Source of the DNA: Richelia sinica FACHB-800
Lineage (GTDB): Bacteria > Cyanobacteriota > Cyanobacteriia > Cyanobacteriales > Nostocaceae
Assembly: GCF_014698825.1 (NCBI RefSeq)
Contig: NZ_JACJTT010000007.1
Location: 1-64,000 of the forward strand
DNA: 64,000 bases
Reading direction: 5' to 3'
Shown piece after piece: positions 38,401 through 47,220 of the stretch. Position 1 is the first letter of the stretch, and every line of letters begins with the position of its first letter. The notes beneath the pieces are model-generated. The model was not told the DNA's origin, ran no database searches, and saw only the letters and a program-made list of their open reading frames with translations. The position numbers and the translations under genes are program-made.

Positions 38401-38404
38401 CCAT
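32402..38404 (-). CDS. 2000-residue RTX-like calcium-binding repeat exoprotein
   Basis: A giant acidic, glycine-rich protein built from hemolysin-type nonapeptides (GGxGxDxLx). Residues 1 to about 860 hold five long repeats of ~160-200 residues marked by DYSANTFAG, IERFQITGTNFADTL and DADFSAQTTDLV. About 880-1890 hold thirteen repeats of ~75 residues of the form VNVNLxTxTATGAAGTDTLx, then FEGAIGSNFNDT. A non-repeat C-terminal domain (GIDTITDFNITQSDKVVIS) is typical of RTX proteins and may contain the type I secretion signal. There is no N-terminal signal peptide. Only two Cys are present, in matching ECVYGS segments of repeats 4 and 12. Calcium would fold it outside the cell. HesF-like adhesion or filament aggregation is one possibility. 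No HlyB/HlyD genes are nearby. Confidence 0.88.
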   Translation of the reverse strand: MANFTGTNNNDNLPVDGIGNGGNDVFTPLLGNDTVDGGDGSDILVINYSSNTYAGSSPSPGIVFSSFDFSNGTNALAGYSGELYAYKDASWNYDSVRFSKIERFNITGTNLTDNVRGGVNNDTLTGLGGNDTITSGGGVDSIDGGTGTDVLTDADFSAVVSNLVIDNSGNTLSFSNGLTIKGIEVFSGLKLGSGNDLVNFSLTAGESIDGGAGNDTISGGGGDDTVNGGDGDDVINASSGYDRVDGGSGDDVLVVDYSANTFAGSSSYAPGISYFNINEDAETGSFYGLLYAYKDGSGSYDQVEFTGIERFQITGTNFADTLKGGFGNDTLNGGAGSDYIDSGRGIDSINGGVGIDVLEEADFSAQTTDLVVDNSGAILIGTNGTVITGVELFKNLYTGSGNDRILYTVRSNDYIDAGGGNDVINAGLGQDIVYSGGGTDDVLIVDYSANTFGGLSYSSFQEEPGPWYPEYFHEGYRGRIQAQINSAGDYNSVEFYDIDRFQITGTKFADTLRGGAGADILLAGDGFDYIDGGGGSDRLDGGGGTDLLEFVDFSGSINDVTLTNSGASLTTANGAVISNIELFKNVETGSGNDNINFTLANNENINTAGGNDTINSGAGQDIVDGGGGNDLLIVNYSANTYGGITQFSSSSNGAGGRNGSLSAQINNAGAINSIQFSNIERFQLTGTNFADTLIGGTNSDTLNGGAGEDLITSYGGVDKIDGGIGKDTLRDADFSSQTTGMVINNSGATINLVNGSTITGIEQFETLVTGAGNDQINFTQQVFNETIYTLGGNDTINSGSGDDRVYGGLGNDLLIIDYSASTAAGFGIQSNINRDGKGSFYGSYSAQVDQQGTTNSVNFWEIERLQVIGTNSGDDIKGGTGTDIFSGGGGEDTLAGGEGNDSLTGGADNDVLEGGSGIDTASYGTATTGVRVNLATGTTSGGAGIDTLSGIEIVTGSNFNDSLLGGTNSDGLSGGAGNDSLSGGGGNDTLGGGLGNDTIIGGDGIDQANYGDANTAVTVNLGTNTTSGGGGTDTLSGVEGAIGSSYNDTLLGGANNDIFSGGAGTDSLSGGTGNDTLGGGIGNDIVSGGTGTDTANYSDATGGVTVNLGTNTTSGAAGIDTLSGIEGAIGSGFSDSLVGGSGAEGLSGGAGDDSLNGGVGNDTLVGGAGIDLAVYTDAGSAVNVNLGTGTVTGGAGTDNLQQIECVYGSNFNDTIAGGIGNETLGGGGGNDSLVGGTGTDAVTYITATGAVTVNLSTNTATGAAGTDTLTGFEGAIGSNFNDTIAGSTASDTIAGAGGNDSLNGGSGLDQVSYTEATGAVNVNLGASTATGAAGTDTLTGFEGAIGSNFNDTITGGTGNETLAGGGGSDLFTGGTGNDVINGGDGLDTASYGGATTAVNVNLGLGTVTGGAGSDTLTGVEVVIGSGLNDTLTGSTGNDTLNGGLGNDSLVGGDGFDAASYSNATGAVNVNLTTGTATGAAGTDSISGVESAIGSAYNDTLTGSNGNETIIGGGGNDQVVGGLGNDSLVGGDGIDTANYNAANYGVNVNLTTNTATGGAGADNLSSIEAVVGSSFSDTITGSAASDTINGSLGNDSLNGGSGSDIVSYANATGGVTVNLATGTASGADGNDVVTGFEGATGSNFDDGFTGSSGNDTFTGAVGNDVLVGNAGNDYFTGGVGSDIMSGGAGIDTANFNDATAGVNVNLNNGTATNGTDVDIISGIEVINGSSLNDTVVGGAGNETLNGGLGNDSLNGGIGIDLASYSNATGAVNVDLNTNTATGAAGTDNLAGFECVYGSAFNDTIVGSTGNETLIGGLGNDSLNGGSGVDVVDYAGVTSAVNVNLNTNTATGGGGSDVLAGFEGVNGSSFNDTMTGGSASENFTGGLGNDTVIGGLGADRFNRNNTTEGIDTITDFNITQSDKVVISAAGFGGGLVAGSVLVTAQIEFSVASATQGTTRFFTNGTNLFFDADGSGTQVAVQLFIGFNVTSASQAISAIDIVA
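32720..35690 (-). repeat. Array of 13 coding repeats (C-terminal half of the RTX-like gene)
   Basis: Thirteen units of roughly 225 bases, each coding a nonapeptide block plus a VNVNL and an IGSxFNDT segment. Neighbouring units near 34375 and 34585 share long near-identical stretches such as GTATCTGTACCTGCTGCTCC, a sign of recent duplication or gene conversion. Confidence 0.75.
35800..38290 (-). repeat. Array of 5 longer coding repeats (N-terminal half of the RTX-like gene)
   Basis: Five units of about 500-600 bases, each opening with a (D/N)YSxNTxAG segment. The first four also carry a DFS segment. They are more diverged from one another than the C-terminal units, so this half looks older or less often recombined. 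Confidence 0.65.
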
Positions 38405-39133
38405 AACTAAAAAAGCCCCGTATTATTGCTGAATTAATGAATTGAGAACGAAATTTTATTTCCGTCCTAACTACGTTTTGTTTAAGTTGTATGACTATGA
38501 TAGGTTCGTATAAATACTAAGATTAATAAGCAAGTGGATATAATGGCTATAAACCATAGTTTGACTTGTTTATAGATTATATTTTCTGCCTAAAATTCGA
38601 GGTAAATATCCGTTTACGTCACTTAAATGTTCGTCTAAATTATAACATTAGCATAATCAGATACTTTGCTTTTTATACAAAAAACAAGAAATGATTATAA
38701 TCATCCCAAATCTTTAATTAAATTTGAATTTACCAATACCCTAGTTATGCTTTTAAACAATCGTTATGATGCAAAAATCAACTTTCTTGCCTTATTGTTG
38801 GACCTGAACAAGGAAAATTTTTGCTATTACCGTATGTTTACGCAATACAAGATGAGGTCTTTTCATCAGACTGTGAGAATAACGGTAAAAAGACTAATAT
38901 TTTTATGAAAATTTTATGTAAAACCTATTCTATATCTACTATTATTCGGGGTTATTACTGAATCCGAATATGAATAGAGATGAAGTGAAGAAATACCACA
39001 TTGAAAGCTTGGTGTTGGAAAATTAAAACTTTCCAACTTTGCAGGGTTGCTTGTTTGTGTATACTCTGATGGCATGGTCTGACAACGAAGGTATGGCACA
39101 AAATTTATGCTGCCATGATGTAACGCTAAAAAT
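38405..39133. other. Long AT-rich intergenic region
   Basis: 729 bases between the minus-strand RTX-like gene and the end of the amidase gene. It must hold the RTX promoter. A hairpin GTTGGAAA (39014-39021) / TTTCCAAC (39030-39037) may end the amidase transcript. One open frame at 38666-38908 has no recognisable features and unusual composition; I do not call it. No RNA gene was recognised. Confidence 0.4.
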
Positions 39134-40906
39134 CTAAAATCCCCTACTTTGATTACTTTGGCTGATTTTAAACCATTCAGTAATACCATCAGCTAATACA
39201 TTCGCCATTTGTTGTTGTTTTTTGGGGTTGACTATCTGCTCAAACTCATCAGGATTAATCATAAAACCTAATTCTAATAATACCGATGGAGCCGCAGAGG
39301 GACGGGTAAGAGCTAGGTTATTCCAAAAGACACCATAGGAAGGTTGATTGAGTTTTTTCACTACATAGTTATGTAAAAACATCGCTAAACTATGGGACTG
39401 GGGATGATACCAAAACGCACCAAAACCTTTGGTGTTTTCTGCATCACCATCATCAGGTAGGGCGTTATAATGGACAGAAATAGCGATCGCTGGTTCTTCT
39501 TTACTGATTATTTCCTGACGTTCCACCAAAGACACGTCTCTATCATCTTCTCTAGTCATCACCACTGTGGCACCACGCTTCACTAACTCATCTCGCAACA
39601 GTTTAGAAATGACTAGATTGGCATCTTTTTCTAAATACCCAGTGGGGCCGCTAGCACCAGATTCTTTACCTCCATGGCCTGGATCAAGTAAAATCTTCTT
39701 ACCTAACAAAGGCTGGCGTTTCTTGTTTCTCCAGACAGGTGGATGACGCAACTTTAAAACTAGGGTGCTGTTATCGTATCTAAGCTTATAACCCCATTGT
39801 TGACCTTTTTTGAGGTTAAAGGTGTATTGTACTTTTCCTGGGGCAATTTGTTGCCAATCCAGGCGAGAAATCAAAGGGTTATCATCTAAACGAATAGTGT
39901 CTGTTTGGGCAGTCGTGTTGTGTAGAGTCAGAACAAAACCATGATTTTTTTGTTCTACGCTCACAGGTACGGGAACTTGTAAAGGGAATAATATCTCTGT
40001 GGCATTAGATAATGGACGATAGGCCACGCTACGAATCATGGTTTGTGGCGGTACTGCACCGGTTAAAATGCGGGTTTCTTTGCTATTAATCCAAGCATCA
40101 TAATCTAGACGTAACCATTCACCCTCTCTACCTGTAACTGCTGCCCTTGTGCCTTTAGGTAGTGGTGTGAGTCGGGAATAATCTGTGCTGGGGCCAGTGC
40201 GGGCCACTCCTGCATCTGCGGTTACCTCTATTACTGATAGCTGTGCTGGAGAAATAATTTCTATGTTTCCTGGGCCCGGTTGAGTGATGGTTTGACCATT
40301 TAGTGTCAAACTAAATTGAGGTTTTCCCAAATCCGCAGCATTTGCGACTGTTGTACAACCTTGGTAATTGCTAAGGATAGAAGTAATGGGTTGGTTACGT
40401 CCTGTCAAAATACTAGAATTCGCAGGTAGTTGTGCTTGTTGGGGTTGGGAAGCAAGGGTGAGAGTCTGATTAGCTAGTTGAACAGAAACACTAGCATTAG
40501 GGGGTGCAACGGCACTAAAACAAATGAGTTCTCCTGGAAGTCTGGCAATATCTCTAGCAGGGGTTAAAGAATCTTTGGCGAAACCTAACCCTTGTGGTAG
40601 CGTTGGCTGTGTTGATATTCTTGTAACTCTAATTTCTCGTTCCTGATTTTGGTAGCGAATTTTAAATAGATTCTCTCCCAACTGTAAGGGTAAACTAGGA
40701 GCAAAATGACCTACCTTGCTACGCTTCACTGGTTTACCATTGATGAGAACTTGCCCTGCGGATGGTGCTGTACCAATAAAAAAGATTTTTTCTGTACTGG
40801 TTTGATAGTTATTTGGAGGAAAAACTACTACAAGTGCAGGTTGTGCTAATGCGACCGAGGAGGTGAAAAAACAATTAAATATTATTAATCCAAAGAAGGT
40901 TTTCAC
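39134..40906 (-). CDS. N-acetylmuramoyl-L-alanine amidase (AmiC type) with SH3-like domain
   Basis: About 590 residues from the GTG at 40906, which I prefer because it gives a normal signal peptide (KTFFGLIIFNCFFTSSVALA). A TTG at 40984 would put 26 odd residues in front and run into the pyrG leader. An SH3b-like domain (VARTGPSTDYSRLTPLPKGT) lies mid-protein, then an AMIN-like beta region. The Amidase_3 domain occupies about 400-585 with zinc and catalytic residues in DPGHGG, ISVHYNA and LLELGFMINP. It cleaves the sugar-peptide bond of murein in the periplasm. In filamentous cyanobacteria AmiC enzymes drill the septal nanopores; whether this paralog does so is not shown. Confidence 0.88.
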   Translation of the reverse strand: MKTFFGLIIFNCFFTSSVALAQPALVVVFPPNNYQTSTEKIFFIGTAPSAGQVLINGKPVKRSKVGHFAPSLPLQLGENLFKIRYQNQEREIRVTRISTQPTLPQGLGFAKDSLTPARDIARLPGELICFSAVAPPNASVSVQLANQTLTLASQPQQAQLPANSSILTGRNQPITSILSNYQGCTTVANAADLGKPQFSLTLNGQTITQPGPGNIEIISPAQLSVIEVTADAGVARTGPSTDYSRLTPLPKGTRAAVTGREGEWLRLDYDAWINSKETRILTGAVPPQTMIRSVAYRPLSNATEILFPLQVPVPVSVEQKNHGFVLTLHNTTAQTDTIRLDDNPLISRLDWQQIAPGKVQYTFNLKKGQQWGYKLRYDNSTLVLKLRHPPVWRNKKRQPLLGKKILLDPGHGGKESGASGPTGYLEKDANLVISKLLRDELVKRGATVVMTREDDRDVSLVERQEIISKEEPAIAISVHYNALPDDGDAENTKGFGAFWYHPQSHSLAMFLHNYVVKKLNQPSYGVFWNNLALTRPSAAPSVLLELGFMINPDEFEQIVNPKKQQQMANVLADGITEWFKISQSNQSRGF

Positions 40907-40971
40907 GGCAAAATCACACACAGAAGATTTAACGATTGTGACTGTGGCACAATGACGGGATGTGTTTTTAG

Positions 40972-42633
<1,662 letters not shown>

Positions 42634-42644
42634 GTCAGATAAAG

Positions 42645-42678
42645 TACAAAATACAAAATACATATTTTGTATTTTGTA
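42645..42678. terminator. Perfect AT-rich inverted repeat after pyrG
   Basis: TACAAAATACAAAAT (42645-42659) and ATTTTGTATTTTGTA (42664-42678) pair without mismatch around a 4-base loop, 12 bases after the pyrG stop. The arms are heptamer-like tandem repeats (ACAAAAT). It can stall transcription, though the stem is A-T only and no separate T-run follows. Confidence 0.45.
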
Positions 42679-42864
42679 TCACCAGAGACAAGACAATATA
42701 ATTTTTGGATAATAGCCGAAATGATCAGCTTAACATCCCTTCAAAAAGTTTTGCCTTTGGCAATCAAATTTGAGGAAAAATCAGAATTTGAGTAAACATG
42801 CAATTTACCCAGTAAAATTACTTTACAAGAGCTAAAAAGATTTAGTCACTGTTGAGGAAATGTT

Positions 42865-43287
42865 GTGGCTTACTGGGTCAAAGTGCAACACCAAAGGAAG
42901 GAATATGTAATTAATTTGGAATATGTCCACACTTTCTGTTATGAACCCAATGGCAGGATCACATTTTGGGTACCAAATAGCAACCTACCCATGACCATTA
43001 GTCCTCAAAGTAATTGGGAAGACTATCAGAAAATTTTAGAATATTTAGAGTGTGTACAAGGTCTACAGCTTGATCATGCTTATTGGGTGACAATTGCCTA
43101 CGATCGCAATAAATATATAATTAATCTTAAATGTATTAGCTCTTTTTGTTACGAACCCAATGGTAGACTGACTTTTTGGCTACCAGAGATGGCTAACCCG
43201 ATTATTATTAACCCGGTGAGTAGTCCAGAATCATATACGCAGATTGTACATTATTTAGAAAAAACCACAGGATATTATCTCTCTTAA
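42865..43287 (+). CDS. Internally duplicated small protein of unknown function
   Basis: 140 residues made of two copies of one ~70-residue module. Copy 1 has AYWVKV, YVINLEYV and FCYEPNGRITFWVP; copy 2 has AYWVTI, YIINLKCI and FCYEPNGRLTFWLP. Each would form a small beta-sheet domain. The start is GTG 42865 with GAGGAA six bases upstream. There is no membrane segment. I do not recognise the family. The preceding gene is pyrG and the next gene, a ROK kinase, is convergent. Confidence 0.75.
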   Translation: MAYWVKVQHQRKEYVINLEYVHTFCYEPNGRITFWVPNSNLPMTISPQSNWEDYQKILEYLECVQGLQLDHAYWVTIAYDRNKYIINLKCISSFCYEPNGRLTFWLPEMANPIIINPVSSPESYTQIVHYLEKTTGYYLS

Positions 43288-43323
43288 GTTGGTAGGGAGA
43301 AGAAAATTCTGAATTTCACTTTC

Positions 43324-44211
43324 TCAGTTGCCAACTTTTTGCCAAGCTAATTTCGCTGCACCCACCATTCCCGCAGAGTTACCTAATTCTGCTGGCAGAA
43401 TTTTTAACCCTGTTCGTGATGTTGGTAACACCCGCTTTTCAATTTCTGCTTGCATGGATGGGAAGAAAAACTCAAAACTTGCACTAACACCACCACCAAT
43501 AATAATGGCTTCTGGTGTGAGTACATATATCAAACTGGTTAAACCAATACCCAAGTATTTGCCATATTCCTGCCAAAAAGCTAATGCTTGTGGGTCTCCA
43601 GCTACAGCTAACGCACCTAATTCCGATGGTTCTTTTCCAGTTTGACGACGAATAGCGGAGATACAAGTATACTGTTCTAAAGAACCTTGATTACCACTAT
43701 TACACATCGGCCCATCGGGATATAAGGTAATTAAACCTAATTCTGCCCCAGCACCTTGATGGCCGACAAATAATTTACCATGAAGAATTATTGCCCCACC
43801 GACACCGGTTCCCAAGGTCAACAAAATCAAATTTTGGAAGTGACAACCAGCACCTAACCAAGCTTCCCCTAAACCTGCACAGTTGGCATCGTTAGCAATG
43901 ATGGTGGGTTTACCTGTTTTCGCTTCTAACCACTCTGCTAATGGTATATCTTGCCAACCTTGGAGATTAATAGCTACTTTAGCAATACGTCCTGTAGCAT
44001 CAGCTGGGCCGGGAGTACCTAAACCGATAGCAATACTTTGATGATCTGGGTCGATATGAGCGATCGCATCCACTATAGCAGTCACCACCGCCTCTGGGGT
44101 TGCTGGTTGGGGAGTTGGTACTGTTAAGGATTGTAAACAACTACCATCGGATGTAAATCTTCCCAGCTTAATCGCTGTTCCCCCTAAATCAATACCAATT
44201 ACTTGTTGCAC
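43324..44211 (-). CDS. ROK-family sugar kinase (glucokinase-like) without the zinc cysteines
   Basis: 295 residues. ATP-binding GIDLGGTAIKLG at the N-terminus, the catalytic Asp in ANDANCAG, LTLGTGVGGAI for phosphate binding, and GHQGAGAELG with the substrate Glu and His. The ROK zinc motif CxCGxxGCxE reads CNSGNQGSLE, so two of the three Cys are Ser. The enzyme probably phosphorylates glucose, but the exact hexose cannot be read off. The spacing to the divergent TPR-GT61 gene is 54 bases, so the two share a promoter region. Confidence 0.87.
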   Translation of the reverse strand: MQQVIGIDLGGTAIKLGRFTSDGSCLQSLTVPTPQPATPEAVVTAIVDAIAHIDPDHQSIAIGLGTPGPADATGRIAKVAINLQGWQDIPLAEWLEAKTGKPTIIANDANCAGLGEAWLGAGCHFQNLILLTLGTGVGGAIILHGKLFVGHQGAGAELGLITLYPDGPMCNSGNQGSLEQYTCISAIRRQTGKEPSELGALAVAGDPQALAFWQEYGKYLGIGLTSLIYVLTPEAIIIGGGVSASFEFFFPSMQAEIEKRVLPTSRTGLKILPAELGNSAGMVGAAKLAWQKVGN

Positions 44212-44265
44212 AAGACTAAATTCCTAAATTAAATCATTCTCTAACATATAACAAAATCAAAAAAT

Positions 44266-46815
44266 ATGGATATTCATCAACTAAAAATTCAGGCTGATAT
44301 ATATCTGCAACAGGGAGAATTTGTCAAAGCCATCAGTCTTTATGAACAGAGAATAGGTCTAAGTCCTGATTTATTAGATTCTTATTTATATTTAGGGTTA
44401 TGTTGGTTATTAATAGGTGATGAATATCGAGCTAATGAGATTTGGTTATCAATTTTCGACAAGACAGATTTTGATGTATTAGAACCAGAATTAACCAAGT
44501 TTATTTTAGTTTTAAAAACACAAGCTCACGCATATTTATCGGATCTTAAACCAGAAATAGCCCAACGGATTTATGAAGTAATTATAGATTGGGATACTAG
44601 CGATGCAGAAGTTTATTATCACTTGGGTCAGGCTGTGTCTATGCAGGGTAATTTAGAGTTATCTATTACTTACTGGGAAACCGCATCAATACTGCAACAA
44701 AGTTGGTTTGAACCTTATTTACAACTGGCTATTACCTGGCAAAAGTTATTAAATTTTCCCTCAGCCATTGAATGCTATCAACAAGTCATCCAAACTTCAC
44801 CCAATAATTGGGTTTATTATCAACTAGGTCTGTGTTATACGCATATTTCCGAGTGGAAATTAGCTATTGATTGTTTTGAAAAATCTATTCAATTTCAAGA
44901 TGATTATGCACCGGCTTATAGTGATTTGGGTGTATCACTTATTTATAAAGGAAATTTTAACCAAGGTATAGAATATTTAAAAACAGCAATACAATTACAA
45001 TCAAAAATAAGTTTATGGCAAAATAATTTTCATCTCAACACACCAGGAGTGGCATTTTTAAAGTCATTAATTGATGATTCTTATCAAACAGAAGATACAT
45101 ATTGGCACTTCAGCCAACTAGTTGAACTAAGTAACCAAGAAATATACCAAGATTTACTGCACAAAATTATTGAAATTAATCCAGAAAATAGCAATGCTAG
45201 TTTAGCCTTAAGTAAGGTGCTATTAAAGGATAATCAACCCACAGCAGCAATTGAAATTTTAAACAAAATCACCAATCATCCAGAAGTTGATTATTTACTG
45301 GGACAATTTTATTTACAATTAAAAGACTATCAACAAGCTATCGTATATTTAACCAACTACATTACCTCCAATCCCCAGTTAAATGACCCATATTATCTAT
45401 TAGGAATAGCACATTTTCAAGCCGGAGATATAAACCAAGCGATCGCTACTTTGAAAAAACAGGTTGAATTAGGGTCAAAATCACCATTAAATTTAGCTTA
45501 TTTAGGTTTCTTATTAGCTCATCAACAGCAATTCGCAGCAGCTAATCAATATTTTCAGCAAGCTATCAATATTAATTCTTCCGTTAGCGAATTTATTGAT
45601 AATTTAATTAATGTTTTACCGGAAAATACTAGATTAAATTATCATCTTGAACCCTCGCACCTACAAATTGTTGATCCTCCCAGAGAATTTTATGAATCAA
45701 CTGCACAATGGATAGGAAATGATACTCCCAGTCAAGCAACCTATCATCGAATTTATCCAGAAATAGATATTGATTTAAATTATCCACAATCATTAGATAA
45801 TTTTCTACATTTTAGTTTCAGATTTGAAAAGACTATTAAATTACCTGCATCCTTTGTGGTGAAAATCCCTCAAGGTCAATTTTGGTTGAGTGCAGATCAA
45901 ACACAATCTTTGGTGATGACAGACCCATCACATTTTTTAGCAGATATCTCTCCAGACTACCCAATTTTAAGTCCACAGCATCCTGATAAACATCCCAGTC
46001 ATCATGGAGTTTTTGCCATTAATAAACTACCCCCAATTCATAAGATAGAGGGGAAAGTAGCTGTTTTAGCTGGACTGTCTAATCATGTTTATTTCCATTG
46101 GATGTTGGATGTTTTACCACGATTAGAGTTATTAAAGCTAGATTTAAAATTAGCAGAAATAGATTACTTTATCGTTGATAATAGATTGCAATTTCAACAA
46201 GAAACTCTCACCACTTTGCAAATACCTGAAGAAAAACAACTACAGATTAATTCCCTGCATCATCTGCAAGCTACTGAGTTAATTATTCCTTCTTTCCCTG
46301 GTTGTGTAGCTTGGATGCCCAAGTGGACTTGTGATTTTTTAAAACAAAACTTTCTTAAAACGGAACATCACCAGTTTATATCTCCGCAAAAGAAGATTTA
46401 TATTACTCGCAAATTAGCTAAAAGTCGTAGAGTTATCAACGAAGATGAACTATTAGCTTTACTCCAAATCTATGGATTTCAACCAGTGATTTTAGAATCA
46501 ATGTCAGTAGCAGAACAAGCAGCATTATTTGCTCAAGCAGAAATAGTTATTTCTCCCCATGGTAGTGGTTTAACTAATCTAGTATTTTGTCAACCAGGTA
46601 CTAAAGTGATCGAATTATTTTCACCAAATTACGTTTATCACTGCTATTGGTGGATCAGTAACTTAGTTGGTTTAGATTATTATTACTTAATTGGTGAAAC
46701 TTTGCCAGGTTGGCATTTACAACATCTGATTTATCCTCAGAATTTTGCCGAAGATATGATGATTAATATCAATGATGTGAGTAAAATTCTCCAACTAGCA
46801 GATATTAGGAAGTGA
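44266..46815 (+). CDS. TPR protein with C-terminal GT61 (DUF563) glycosyltransferase
   Basis: 849 residues. TPRs fill most of residues 1-460 (AISLYEQRIGLSPDLLDSYL at the start). The GT61 domain starts near 595 (LAGLSNHVYFHWMLDVLPRL) and ends with SPHGSGLTNLVFCQPG near 765, the characteristic His-Gly-Ser-Gly stretch. Such fusions transfer sugars onto proteins or glycans; donor and acceptor are not evident. The N-terminal TPR module (YLGLCWLLIGDEYRANEIW) resembles that of the OGT-like protein at 52940 (HLGLSLLLQGQETEAQMTW). The TGA stop lies inside a dispersed repeat. Low GC matches nearby glycosyltransferases rather than housekeeping genes. Confidence 0.88.
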   Translation: MDIHQLKIQADIYLQQGEFVKAISLYEQRIGLSPDLLDSYLYLGLCWLLIGDEYRANEIWLSIFDKTDFDVLEPELTKFILVLKTQAHAYLSDLKPEIAQRIYEVIIDWDTSDAEVYYHLGQAVSMQGNLELSITYWETASILQQSWFEPYLQLAITWQKLLNFPSAIECYQQVIQTSPNNWVYYQLGLCYTHISEWKLAIDCFEKSIQFQDDYAPAYSDLGVSLIYKGNFNQGIEYLKTAIQLQSKISLWQNNFHLNTPGVAFLKSLIDDSYQTEDTYWHFSQLVELSNQEIYQDLLHKIIEINPENSNASLALSKVLLKDNQPTAAIEILNKITNHPEVDYLLGQFYLQLKDYQQAIVYLTNYITSNPQLNDPYYLLGIAHFQAGDINQAIATLKKQVELGSKSPLNLAYLGFLLAHQQQFAAANQYFQQAININSSVSEFIDNLINVLPENTRLNYHLEPSHLQIVDPPREFYESTAQWIGNDTPSQATYHRIYPEIDIDLNYPQSLDNFLHFSFRFEKTIKLPASFVVKIPQGQFWLSADQTQSLVMTDPSHFLADISPDYPILSPQHPDKHPSHHGVFAINKLPPIHKIEGKVAVLAGLSNHVYFHWMLDVLPRLELLKLDLKLAEIDYFIVDNRLQFQQETLTTLQIPEEKQLQINSLHHLQATELIIPSFPGCVAWMPKWTCDFLKQNFLKTEHHQFISPQKKIYITRKLAKSRRVINEDELLALLQIYGFQPVILESMSVAEQAALFAQAEIVISPHGSGLTNLVFCQPGTKVIELFSPNYVYHCYWWISNLVGLDYYYLIGETLPGWHLQHLIYPQNFAEDMMININDVSKILQLADIRK

Positions 46816-46895
46816 CAGGTGACAGAGATAAAAACGGTTGGGTATCTTAGTTTTAGCTGTAGTTAATTTCCTAATTGCTTTGTATACGTCTATAT
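46811..46895. repeat. Dispersed GTGACAGG-type repeat, copy C, overlapping a stop codon
   Basis: AGTGACAGGTGACAG followed by AGTTAATTTCCTAATTGC, matching copies A (8471) and B (25832). The first bases include TGA, the stop codon of the GT61 gene at 46813-46815, so the element abuts or supplies the end of that gene. Confidence 0.6.
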
Positions 46896-46949
46896 TAACT
46901 AAAGATGGATATATAAACTCACTATCCACCTTCATCAAAAAATAAAATT

Positions 46950-47153
46950 TTAACTTTGATCAAAAGCAACTTTCTGGTTAGTCGTAGTACAACATTTCAG
47001 ATCACTCACAACTCGTACATTAGCAATGGGATAGGAATTATGAGTAGCTTGTTGCCAATTGGTTACTGGTGTACCTTTTAAAATTCCCGATAAAGCCACA
47101 GAAAGCATGAAGCCACCGGCCGCAGCCGCAATTAAATTAATGTTATCGTTCAC
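46950..47153 (-). CDS. Small membrane-anchored protein of unknown function
   Basis: 67 residues from a GTG start preceded by GAGAGAG. The N-terminal half is one Ala/Gly-rich hydrophobic helix (LIAAAAGGFMLSVALSGIL); the second half is polar and contains a Cys pair (DLKCCTTTN). It lies 67 bases after the DppC-like gene on the same strand and may be co-transcribed. I do not recognise it. Size and start leave some doubt that it is real. Confidence 0.5.
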   Translation of the reverse strand: MNDNINLIAAAAGGFMLSVALSGILKGTPVTNWQQATHNSYPIANVRVVSDLKCCTTTNQKVAFDQS

Positions 47154-47220
47154 ACAACTCTCTCAATTCTTTAGTAATTAATTATCAATGGTTAATTGTC
47201 TGGTTGTGAATTACCAATGA

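Noticed and set aside
32402-38404. CRISPR-like regular repeats
   Set aside because: The repeats are coding, in frame, of variable sequence and without unique spacers of constant length.
38666-38908. 80-codon plus-strand frame in the spacer after the RTX gene
   Set aside because: No recognisable motif, no clear ribosome binding site, composition like the surrounding AT-rich spacer.
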